NCBI RefSeq assembly: GCF_900100435.1
Contig: NZ_FNEX01000001.1
Coordinates: forward strand, 310,001 to 374,000
Source: Pedobacter sp. ok626
Lineage (GTDB): Bacteria; Bacteroidota; Bacteroidia; Sphingobacteriales; Sphingobacteriaceae
Length of the DNA: 64,000 bases
Direction of reading: 5' to 3'
The position numbers and the translations under genes were made by a program. Below the pieces are notes generated by a model. That model did no database searches. It saw nothing but the letters and a program-made list of their open reading frames with translations, and had not been told where the DNA came from. Of this stretch, positions 18,397-26,766 are shown one piece after another (within the stretch, counting starts at the first letter, position 1; each line of letters begins with the position of its first letter).

Positions 18397-21219
18397 ATGA
18401 AATTCATGAGCTCCCCAATCTGGATGTATGTAGTAGTGATCAATTGTATGACCATTATACATGCCCATGCCCAACAACCTGCTTATCAGCTTTGGTATAC
18501 CAAGCCTGCTGTAAAATGGACTGATGCTTTGCCTATTGGTAATGGACGCATTGGTGCCATGATATATGCCGGAGTAGAAAAGGATCATATTCAGTTTAAT
18601 GAAGAAACTTTATGGACAGGTGGCCCCAGAGATTATAACCATAAAGGGGCTGCAGCTGCACTTGGCGAGATTAGGAAGTTACTTTTTGAAGGGAAACAGG
18701 AAGCGGCAGAAAAGCTAGCTGCCGAAAAATTTATGGGTACTCAGAGTGGAGCGGGCGACAGGGATAAATGGACTGCAGAAATGAAAGCCTTGAAAGGTAT
18801 GCAGGGCAATCCGGCTTTGGAAAACTACGATGACAGTTCATGGAAAACGATTAAAGTTCCAAGTTACGAAGGTTGGGAAACGGTAGGATTATCGGGTTTT
18901 GATGGGGCGGTATGGTTACGTACAACCTTTGATGCACCTGAAAGCTGGCAGGGCAAAGATTTGGTGCTCGACTTGAATCGCATCCGCGATCAGGATTTTT
19001 CTTATGTGAATGGCACTCTGATTGGCAATACGGATGGTACAAACCCAAGGAAATATACCATTCCTGCTAAATTGATTAAAAAGGGGACAAATACAATTGC
19101 GATACAAGTATTGAATTATTTCGATAAAGGTGGTATAGCAGGTTACAAAGATACTAGCAGGGCTATAGCAGTTTATCCGGAAGGTACTCAGCCAGAGGCA
19201 GGGTTTTCACTGGTTAAAGAATGGAAATATAAAATGCAGAATGATGAGCCACCAGTGGTGTCGCAGTTTCAGGCAAGTTATCAGCCTTTTGGCGATTTAT
19301 ATCTGAACTTCAAGAATCAAACTGCCCCAGTTACCAATTACAAACGTAAGCTTGATTTAAGTACAGCAATTGCCAGTACATCCTACACTTTGAACGGCGT
19401 GAATTATTTACGTGAATATTTCTCCAGTCAGCCAAATCAGGCCGTCGTAATCCGCTTAACTGCTGATAAAAAAGGGAGCATTAGCTTAGATGCATTGTTG
19501 GCTAGTCCGCATAAATATTCTGCTGTTAAAAAACTAAATGAAAGCACGATTTCGCTTACCCTAAGTGTAAGAGGTGGCGTTTTAAAAGGTCAAAGTCAGC
19601 TCAAAGCAGTGGTTACTAAAGGTAAATTGTCGGTAAGTCAAGGTAAATTGAGCATCACTAATGCTGATGACGTTACACTTTACCTTACTGCTGGAACCAA
19701 TTTTATCAACGATAAAAATGTAGCTGGAAATCCAGCAACTGACTGCATAAAGGCCATTACAAGCTTACAGAATAAAACGTATGCCCAGGTTAAGACAGCA
19801 CATATAAAAGAATACCAGAAATACTATAATCCTTTTTCGATTAGTTTTGGAAAGAGTGAAAATGAAAGCTTACCTACCGATGAGCGTATAGAAAAATTTG
19901 CAGGATCAGCTGACGCTCCTTTTGCTGCTTTATATGTTCAATATGGTCGCTATTTGCTGATTTCCAGTTCGAGACCGGGAACACAGCCAGCCAATTTGCA
20001 AGGCATATGGAATGATTTGTTAACTCCACCATGGGGTAGTAAGTATACTACGAATATTAATCTGGAGATGAATTATTGGCCGACTGGTCCATTGAATCTT
20101 GGGGCCATGAATGAGCCTTTGTTTAAAAAGATAGAAGGACTAGCAAAAAATGGTGCTGTTACAGCTAAAGTACACTACAATGCAAATGGATGGGTATTAC
20201 ACCATAATACTGATTTATGGAATGGTACAGCGCCAATAAACGCATCCAATCACGGGATCTGGGTTTCTGGTGCCGGTTGGTTGAGCCAGCATTTATGGGA
20301 GCATTATCAGTTTACGCAAGACCGTGTTTTTCTTAGAACTGAAGCCTATCCTCTAATGAAACAGGCGGCAGTTTTCTTTGTCGATTTCCTGGTTAAAGAT
20401 CCTAAAACAGGTTGGCTGATCAGTACACCATCTAATTCTCCTGAAAATGGTGGATTAGTGGCTGGACCAACTATGGATCACCAGATCATTCGTACCTTAT
20501 TTAAAAACTGTATCGCAGCCAGCGAACTGCTAGGGCTGGATGCTGAATTTAGAAAAACATTACAGGAAAAACTGACGTTGATTGCGCCTAATCAGATTGG
20601 TAAATATGGACAGCTACAGGAGTGGTTAGAAGATAAAGACGATACCACCAATGTACATCGCCATGTTTCACATTTATGGGGCGTACATCCGGGCAATGAC
20701 ATTACATGGGATACACCGGATATGATGAAAGCTGCGCGCCAGTCGCTGATCTATAGAGGCGATGCAGGTACCGGCTGGAGTTTAGCCTGGAAGATCAATT
20801 TTTGGTCGAGGTTTAAAGATGGCGACCATGCAATGAAAATGGTAAAAATGCTGATTAGTCCTGCGGAAAAGGGGGGTGGTGCTTATGTGAATCTATTTGA
20901 TGCACATCCACCATTTCAGATTGACGGCAATTTTGGCGGTGCGGCGGGGATTTCCGAAATGCTTTTACAGAGTCATACCCAGTTTGTTGAATTGTTGCCA
21001 GCACTACCTGCGGATATTCCAGAGGGAGAAGTGAAAGGTATATGTGCACGTGGGGGCTTTGAACTAAATTTTAAATGGAGTAAAGGTGTGTTGACGGCAT
21101 TAGAGATCTCTTCGAAAACAGGAGGTGTTTGTTTACTGCGGTACGGAAATAAAATAACAAGTATCGCCACACAAAAGGGGGAAATATATAAATTGAATGG
21201 AGATTTGGAGAGATTATAA
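18397..21219 (+). CDS. GH95 alpha-L-fucosidase / alpha-L-galactosidase with inserted jelly-roll domain
   Basis: A 940-residue secreted enzyme. The N-terminal hallmark YTKPAVKWTDALPIGNGRIG and ETLWTGGPRDYN identify GH95. The catalytic barrel shows TNINLEMNYWPTGPL, the HRHVSHLWG segment and QIDGNFGGAAGISEML. About 150 residues (roughly 125-275) interrupt the N-terminal beta domain with a sequence like the GH2/sialate-esterase jelly roll (DDSSWKTIKVPS, GAVWLRTTFDAP, YVNGTLIGNTDG), which explains its excess length over typical GH95. GH95 enzymes release L-fucose or L-galactose; in rhamnogalacturonan-II loci the target is alpha-L-galactose. Its 3' end overlaps the next gene by 23 bp. Confidence 0.9.
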   Translation: MKFMSSPIWMYVVVINCMTIIHAHAQQPAYQLWYTKPAVKWTDALPIGNGRIGAMIYAGVEKDHIQFNEETLWTGGPRDYNHKGAAAALGEIRKLLFEGKQEAAEKLAAEKFMGTQSGAGDRDKWTAEMKALKGMQGNPALENYDDSSWKTIKVPSYEGWETVGLSGFDGAVWLRTTFDAPESWQGKDLVLDLNRIRDQDFSYVNGTLIGNTDGTNPRKYTIPAKLIKKGTNTIAIQVLNYFDKGGIAGYKDTSRAIAVYPEGTQPEAGFSLVKEWKYKMQNDEPPVVSQFQASYQPFGDLYLNFKNQTAPVTNYKRKLDLSTAIASTSYTLNGVNYLREYFSSQPNQAVVIRLTADKKGSISLDALLASPHKYSAVKKLNESTISLTLSVRGGVLKGQSQLKAVVTKGKLSVSQGKLSITNADDVTLYLTAGTNFINDKNVAGNPATDCIKAITSLQNKTYAQVKTAHIKEYQKYYNPFSISFGKSENESLPTDERIEKFAGSADAPFAALYVQYGRYLLISSSRPGTQPANLQGIWNDLLTPPWGSKYTTNINLEMNYWPTGPLNLGAMNEPLFKKIEGLAKNGAVTAKVHYNANGWVLHHNTDLWNGTAPINASNHGIWVSGAGWLSQHLWEHYQFTQDRVFLRTEAYPLMKQAAVFFVDFLVKDPKTGWLISTPSNSPENGGLVAGPTMDHQIIRTLFKNCIAASELLGLDAEFRKTLQEKLTLIAPNQIGKYGQLQEWLEDKDDTTNVHRHVSHLWGVHPGNDITWDTPDMMKAARQSLIYRGDAGTGWSLAWKINFWSRFKDGDHAMKMVKMLISPAEKGGGAYVNLFDAHPPFQIDGNFGGAAGISEMLLQSHTQFVELLPALPADIPEGEVKGICARGGFELNFKWSKGVLTALEISSKTGGVCLLRYGNKITSIATQKGEIYKLNGDLERL

Positions 21220-24200
21220 AAGAAAGCTTATTGTTTTTTTGATAGGTATTCTTTTAACAAGTACAGGTTTTACACAGACAGGATTACGTAAAAGCACAAC
21301 ACTAAATAACAACTGGCAAAGTATTGCCAATGATACAAATATCAATGCCTATACTGGTTTTGAACAAAGCAGCTTTAATGATAAGGGCTGGAAAACCGTT
21401 AATGTTCCGCACAATTGGGATCAGTATGAGGGCTACCGCAGGATGTTGCATGGCAATAGGCATGGCTATGCCTGGTACCGTAAAACCTTTACAACTACCG
21501 CACAAAAAAAAGGCAAGCGGTTCTTTCTTTATTTTGAAGGCGTAGGCTCTTATGCGAGCGTTTGGCTAAACGGTAAAAAGGTGGGCTACCATGCAGGTGG
21601 TCGTACTACTTTTACGCTTGACGTAACGAACGTGATTAAATTGAACAATCAACCTAATTTATTGGCGGTACGTGCGGATCATCCGGCTAATATTCAAGAC
21701 TTGCCTTGGGTAGATGGCGGCTGTTCAACAGAAAGGGGATTCTCTGAAGGTTCACAGCCTATGGGGATTTTTAGACCTGTACATTTGGTTGTGACTAATG
21801 ATGTCAGGATTGAACCTTTTGGCGTACACATCTGGAATGATGATAAGGTGTCCGAGAAATCGGCCTTGCTGAAAATGGAGACGGAAATTAAGAATTATGG
21901 TGCAACAGCCCGTACGATAACGGTCGTTAACCAGCTGTTTGATCAGAATGGTAAAAAAGTAACTGAAAGTAAGAACGTAAATAGGTTATTGCCTGGAAAG
22001 CGTTTAACTGTAGCTCAGCAAACTGCGCAACTGAAAAATGTAAAGCTATGGTCTATAGAGAATCCTTATTTATATACGCTTAAAACGAGCATTATAGAAG
22101 GAAATAAAGTAATTGATGAGCTGGGTACGCCTTATGGCATTCGCTGGATCAGCTGGCCTATCGGAGACCATCCTGCCGATCCTAAACGATTTCTATTGAA
22201 TGGAAAACCGGTCTTTATAAACGGAGTGGCAGAATATGAACACTTGATCGGTAACAGTCATGCTTTTAGTGCAGAGCAAATCAGGTCGCGCGTAATGCAG
22301 ATCAAAGCTGCTGGTTTTAATTCTTTTCGCGATGCGCACCAGCCACATAATTTGCTTTATCAGGAGTATTGGGACAAGTTGGGGATTTTATCATGGACAC
22401 AGATGGCTGCTCATATCTGGTATGATACCCCTGAATTTAGGGCTAACTTTAAATCATTGCTTACCGATTGGGTAAAAGAGCGACGCAACAGTCCTTCAGT
22501 TGTATTATGGGGACTCGAAAATGAAAGCACATTGCCAGAAGATTTTGCAAGAGAATGTACAGCGCTCATTCGCAAGCTTGATCCTACGGCATCCGCACAG
22601 CGTAAAGTAACGACTTGTAACGGCGGCAAAGGAACAGATTGGGATGTGCCGCAAAACTGGACAGGTACTTATGGAGGTGATCCTTTAACCTATGCAGATG
22701 ATATACAAAGGCAGGTGCTTATTGGCGAATATGGTGCCTGGCGCACCCTTGATTTGCATACCGAAGGTCCCTTTATACAGAAGGGTCCATATAGTGAAAA
22801 TAACATGACCCAATTGATGGAGACTAAGGTTAGGCTTGCTGAATCTGTAAAAGATAAAACGGCGGGGCATTATTTCTGGCTATTCAGTTCACACGACAAC
22901 CCGGGTAGGGTGCAAGGTGGCGAGGGTTTAAGAGAACTCGATCGTGTAGGTCCCATAAATTACAAAGGTATGTTTACCCCTTGGGAAGAGCCGCTAGATG
23001 TATTTTATATGTTTAGAGCCAATTATGCACCTAAGGAAACAGAGCCAATGGTTTATATTGTTTCGCATACCTGGCCTGAAAGATGGTTGAAAGCAGGTAA
23101 AAAGGATAGCATCACCGTGTATTCTAATTGTGATGAGGTCGAGCTTTTTAATGATGTAAACAAGGTCTCCTTAGGGAAAAGAAAACGAGCTGAGATTGGT
23201 ACGCATTTCCAATGGGATGATGTAGCTATTCAGTATAATGTGCTGTATGCTGTGGGTTATGTAAATGGAAAAGCTGTAGCTAAGGATTATATTGTGTTGA
23301 ACAATTTACCGCAGGCACCCCATTTTAATGATTTTAATAAGGAGGCTACGAAAATAACGGCTCCTTTAAAAGACTATAGCTATTTGTATAGGGTAAATTG
23401 CGGTGGACCAGCATATACAGATCAGAATGGTCAATTGTGGTCGGCCGATAGACAGCTAACTGATGTTGGTTTTGGTTCTCAATCCTGGACCACAAATTTT
23501 CCTGGTATGCCTGCTTTTTTTGCCAGTCAGCGCCGCACATTTGATCCGATTAAAGGCAGTACGGATTGGAAGTTATTTCAAACATTTAGATATGGGCGTG
23601 ATCAGCTGACTTATCATTTTCCTGTTCCAGATGGAGAATATTTAGTAGAACTCTATTTTATTGAACCTTGGCTAGGTACTGGCGGAGGCATGAATGCAAA
23701 AGGGATGCGTTTGTTTGATGTGGCGGTAAATGGCACTACGCTGCTTAAAGACGTGGATATCTGGGCCGAAGTTGGGCATGATGCCGCTTTAAAGAAAACG
23801 GTAAAGGCAAAGGTTAAGGCTGGACAGCTCGTTATTTCTTTTCCTCAGGTAAAATCGGGACAAGCGGTGATTTCGGCAATTGCTATTGCTTCGACAACAA
23901 AAAATATAAGCCCAGCAAAAGAGAGCGAAAGTATTATTAAACTGACCAATGGAAGCAGTTTTAAATCTAAGACATGGATGGATCTGGGTGATCAGCAATA
24001 TACTGATGATTCTGTTTATTTTACTTCCTTGCCTTCAGCGCTATATGGTGCAGAATGGATACAGGGATCTAACAAAAGAAGTACTGCTTTAGAATTTAAA
24101 GTTACTTCCGATGCTGATGTATATGTAGCAGTCGATGCTGCGGCTAAGCGGCTCATTTGGTTAGCTGATTATGAGGATACTAAAACAACATTGCAAAATA

Positions 24201-24736
24201 GCAGGGGACAGCGCTTTAATGTATATAAGAAACGCTATAGCAAAGATGAAATCCTAAAACTGGTCGAAAAGGAGTCCAATACAGCTATGTATACGATTGC
24301 TATATTGCCGCTAAGCAATATGCAGCCTGCTTACGACCTTAAAACGGTAACAACCTATAAAGCGACGGATGCAAATTTTAAAGGCACTGGACTGGTTAAA
24401 GAAGAGTTAATGGGCAAGGAGCGTGTTACCTTTAAAAAAGCATCTGGCGATATCTTGGAATGGCAGATGGTAGTTGGTGTTGCAGATACCTATTCGCTTA
24501 CCTTAAAATATCACAATCCATTTGAGCGGTCGTTAAAAGGAAAAATAGAGGTATTGACAATGGATGGTACAGTCTTAAAAGCTGCGGAAGCTGTAGAGTT
24601 TACACCAACTAAAAAGGGTAAATGGAATTATTTTAATACCAACACTGGTACAATGATCAACGCCGGTACTTATAGGGTACGGCTAATTGCAGTTGATGCA
24701 GAAGGATTGAGTATGGATGGGCTTGATGTTCAGTAA
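21197..24736 (+). CDS. GH2 glycoside hydrolase with malectin-like domain
   Basis: An 1179-residue secreted protein. N-terminal GH2 sugar-binding domain (NVPHNWDQYEGY, SYASVWLNGKKVGYHAGG), Ig-like domain (about 205-315), then a TIM barrel. The acid/base is Glu443 in WGLENES and the nucleophile Glu511 in IGEYGAW. About residues 710-900 form a malectin-type carbohydrate-binding domain (YRVNCGGPAYTDQNG, DGEYLVELYFIEPW), followed by further beta-rich sequence. The family covers beta-galactosidases, beta-glucuronidases and alpha-L-arabinopyranosidases, so substrate cannot be read from sequence. The start ATG lies inside the GH95 gene, 23 bp before its end, implying translational coupling. It is the last gene of unit 1, only 11 nt from a convergent regulator gene. 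Confidence 0.88.
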   Translation: MEIWRDYKRKLIVFLIGILLTSTGFTQTGLRKSTTLNNNWQSIANDTNINAYTGFEQSSFNDKGWKTVNVPHNWDQYEGYRRMLHGNRHGYAWYRKTFTTTAQKKGKRFFLYFEGVGSYASVWLNGKKVGYHAGGRTTFTLDVTNVIKLNNQPNLLAVRADHPANIQDLPWVDGGCSTERGFSEGSQPMGIFRPVHLVVTNDVRIEPFGVHIWNDDKVSEKSALLKMETEIKNYGATARTITVVNQLFDQNGKKVTESKNVNRLLPGKRLTVAQQTAQLKNVKLWSIENPYLYTLKTSIIEGNKVIDELGTPYGIRWISWPIGDHPADPKRFLLNGKPVFINGVAEYEHLIGNSHAFSAEQIRSRVMQIKAAGFNSFRDAHQPHNLLYQEYWDKLGILSWTQMAAHIWYDTPEFRANFKSLLTDWVKERRNSPSVVLWGLENESTLPEDFARECTALIRKLDPTASAQRKVTTCNGGKGTDWDVPQNWTGTYGGDPLTYADDIQRQVLIGEYGAWRTLDLHTEGPFIQKGPYSENNMTQLMETKVRLAESVKDKTAGHYFWLFSSHDNPGRVQGGEGLRELDRVGPINYKGMFTPWEEPLDVFYMFRANYAPKETEPMVYIVSHTWPERWLKAGKKDSITVYSNCDEVELFNDVNKVSLGKRKRAEIGTHFQWDDVAIQYNVLYAVGYVNGKAVAKDYIVLNNLPQAPHFNDFNKEATKITAPLKDYSYLYRVNCGGPAYTDQNGQLWSADRQLTDVGFGSQSWTTNFPGMPAFFASQRRTFDPIKGSTDWKLFQTFRYGRDQLTYHFPVPDGEYLVELYFIEPWLGTGGGMNAKGMRLFDVAVNGTTLLKDVDIWAEVGHDAALKKTVKAKVKAGQLVISFPQVKSGQAVISAIAIASTTKNISPAKESESIIKLTNGSSFKSKTWMDLGDQQYTDDSVYFTSLPSALYGAEWIQGSNKRSTALEFKVTSDADVYVAVDAAAKRLIWLADYEDTKTTLQNSRGQRFNVYKKRYSKDEILKLVEKESNTAMYTIAILPLSNMQPAYDLKTVTTYKATDANFKGTGLVKEELMGKERVTFKKASGDILEWQMVVGVADTYSLTLKYHNPFERSLKGKIEVLTMDGTVLKAAEAVEFTPTKKGKWNYFNTNTGTMINAGTYRVRLIAVDAEGLSMDGLDVQ

Positions 24737-24747
24737 TAAATTCTTAT

Positions 24748-25620
24748 TTATTCATTTAAATATTTCCGCTTATAATCTAGTGGGGTCATGCCTGTTACCT
24801 TTTTAAAGTGTCGGTAAAAATTAGATACGTTATTAAAGCCGCAGTCAAAACAGATCATTTCTGTAGGGAGTTTGCTCTCAATTAAGAAGCGGCAGGCATG
24901 ACTTACCCTAATCTCGATCAGGAAATCGTAATAGGTTTTCTTGGTCATCAACTTAAAATACCTGCAAAATGAGGTGATACTCAGGTTGCTTAAGGAGGCA
25001 ATCTCTTCTAGTGTAATGTCATTTTTGTAATTTGTCATCGTATAGGTACATATCTTATTGATACGTAGCGTTTCCGATTCATTAGATTGGTAAAAAGTAT
25101 TCTTGCCATTTACAATTGTGGAATACTCGTCTGTTTCCGCTAAGGTTTTTAAAATACTTAGCAGGATAATGATGCGATCGAGATTGGTTGCCTCAATAGA
25201 GGATCTCATTAATTCTGCCAGTTTGTCCTTAGCCTTACCAGTGATCACCATTCCGCTTTTAGCTTTCTCGAATAATTTCGGGATCAGGTAAGCTTCAGGT
25301 AGGCTCAATAAATTTTTACCCAAACAATCCGGTAGAAACTGAATCACCATGGCCTCTACATGGAGGTCTGGATTGTTTTGGAAGTATTCGTCTTTACAGC
25401 GCCAGGTATGTGGAAGGTTTTCTCCCAACAGGATCATTTCATCAGGTGTGAAATTACTGATGTTATCGCCTATAAAACGGACACCTTCACCTTTAACAAC
25501 ATAGTGAAGTTCAAGTTCCGGATGGTAGTGCCAGGTGTTTCCGAAATCAGGCTTAATATCATGGCGGATACTGAAGGAGCTTTGGAGCGTACTTGGGATT
25601 TTATGGAAGTGAGGCTTCAT
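24748..25620 (-). CDS. AraC-family transcriptional regulator with cupin sensor domain
   Basis: A 290-residue cytoplasmic regulator. The N-terminal half (about 10-100) has a cupin pattern (WHYHPELELHYVVKGEG, then PHTWRC). The C-terminal half has two AraC helix-turn-helix motifs (TLEEIASLSNLSITSFCRYFK and the FDCGFNNVSNFYRHFKKVTG region). Such proteins bind a small sugar and act locally. It is convergent with unit 1 and divergent from unit 2, so its own promoter shares the 25621-26038 interval with the unit 2 operator. It is the only DNA-binding regulator seen inside the pectic part of the window and is therefore a candidate for binding the shared TACAGT direct repeat, though an HTCS outside the window is equally possible. 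Confidence 0.88.
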   Translation of the reverse strand: MKPHFHKIPSTLQSSFSIRHDIKPDFGNTWHYHPELELHYVVKGEGVRFIGDNISNFTPDEMILLGENLPHTWRCKDEYFQNNPDLHVEAMVIQFLPDCLGKNLLSLPEAYLIPKLFEKAKSGMVITGKAKDKLAELMRSSIEATNLDRIIILLSILKTLAETDEYSTIVNGKNTFYQSNESETLRINKICTYTMTNYKNDITLEEIASLSNLSITSFCRYFKLMTKKTYYDFLIEIRVSHACRFLIESKLPTEMICFDCGFNNVSNFYRHFKKVTGMTPLDYKRKYLNE

Positions 25621-25729
25621 TTTTATTTTTTATATTTGAATATAATATTTATATTTAATTATTGAAAACGATGATTTAGCAAATATTGTATATAATTAAC
25701 TAAAGTTAAGAGATATTATGGTAATATCA

Positions 25730-25784
25730 TACAATAATTTGCTAATAAGCATCAGTAATTGATAAGTGCTATTGTTGAGTTTTG
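25730..25784 (+). promoter_or_regulatory. Promoter/operator of pectic unit 2
   Basis: Half-sites TACAAT (25730-25735) and ATCAGT (25751-25756) are 21 bp apart. The second begins 26 nt before GAGTTTTG (25777-25784), the -7-like box. This matches the geometry at 12340, 38248 and 44694; preceding GGTAATAT is also shared with 38248. The box is the poorest of the four. Predicted leader to the DUF3826 ATG is about 250 nt. Confidence 0.5.
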
Positions 25785-26038
25785 TATAAGAGACAATAGG
25801 AGATAACCAAAATATAAACCGATATATTCTTTTTATATAAAGAATGTATTCATTAATGAATCATTAAAAGACGGGAAAACATGAAAAATTTACTGGTTTT
25901 CGACGGAGATTTACGACTGTCAGCAGATCAAAATTGCTGTGAATCGGAGTCTAAAATAAACTGTCATCTGTCCCCTCAAAACAACCAACGCTTTATAGAT
26001 TTTCATAGAAATACAATTACTAACCAAACAAATAAATT
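25785..26038 (+). promoter_or_regulatory. Long 5' leader of unit 2 with two palindromes and a short ORF
   Basis: The leader contains an inverted repeat ATTCTTT (25826-25832) / AAAGAAT (25839-25845), and a perfect 14-bp palindrome ATTCATTAATGAAT at 25848-25861. TAACCAAA octamers lie at 25804 and 26021. A 53-codon ORF starts at the ATG at 25881 and ends at 26042, overlapping the DUF3826 start as ATGA. The ORF product is not recognised and may be chance. Confidence 0.35.
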
Positions 26039-26719
26039 ATGAAACGTGTTTACCTATTACTGTCTTTAATGCTCTCAGGCATCGTCGGTGTGTTTGCGCA
26101 AAATAATGCCATTCCCGAGAACGAAAAGACTGCATACTTAAAGGTGATCACTCAGCGCGCCGATAAGATTGCAGCTGTACTTAACATAAATGATGTTGCG
26201 AAACAAGAAAAGGTTAGAGACATTATTCGTGATCAGTATAATAGTTTGAATGATATTTATACGGAACGTGATGCAAATGTTAAGGCAATAAAAGAGGCCA
26301 ACAGTACAGATAAAGTAGCTGCTGAAGCGGCAATAAAAGTAGAAGCAACTAAAACAGATGATAAATTAGCAAAGCTTCATAAAAAATACCTGAGTAAACT
26401 GTCTTCTAAATTAACTGCAGAACAAGTTGATCAGGTAAAAAATGGAATGACTTATAATGTTCTACCTATTACTTATAAAGCTTACCAGGAACAAATATTA
26501 ACCCTTACCGAAGATCAGAAAAAACAAATTTTTACTTGGCTTACTGAAGCACGCGAGCATGCCATTGATGCGGAATCATCGGATAAAAAGCATGCCTGGT
26601 TTGGCAAATATAAAGGTAGAATCAATAATTACCTTTCAGCTGCAGGTTATGATCTGAAGAAAGAAGGGCAGGATTGGGAGTTGCGTAGGAAAGCTGCCGC
26701 AAATGCAAAAGGAAACTAA
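26039..26719 (+). CDS. DUF3826 family secreted protein
   Basis: A 226-residue protein with a signal peptide ending VFAQN, followed by mostly charged alpha-helical sequence: EKTAYLKVITQRADKIAAVL, then a lysine-rich coiled-coil-like stretch, LTAEQVDQVKNGMTYNVLP, LTEDQKKQIFTWLTEAREHA, and RINNYLSAAGYDLKKEG near the end. This pattern matches the DUF3826 family of Bacteroidetes, which is commonly encoded in pectin-related loci but has no assigned biochemical role that I know of. It is the first gene of unit 2, 47 nt before susC 1. It could be a periplasmic binding or chaperone-like protein; no catalytic motif is visible. Confidence 0.7.
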   Translation: MKRVYLLLSLMLSGIVGVFAQNNAIPENEKTAYLKVITQRADKIAAVLNINDVAKQEKVRDIIRDQYNSLNDIYTERDANVKAIKEANSTDKVAAEAAIKVEATKTDDKLAKLHKKYLSKLSSKLTAEQVDQVKNGMTYNVLPITYKAYQEQILTLTEDQKKQIFTWLTEAREHAIDAESSDKKHAWFGKYKGRINNYLSAAGYDLKKEGQDWELRRKAAANAKGN

Positions 26720-26766
26720 ACAATAAGAGCAAAAGAGTAAACTAGTACTAACCAAATTAATAAACG

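Noticed and set aside
25881..26042. 53-codon ORF as a confident gene
   Set aside because: It lies wholly within the leader, has no recognisable domain, and an open stretch of this size can occur by chance; kept only as an observation.
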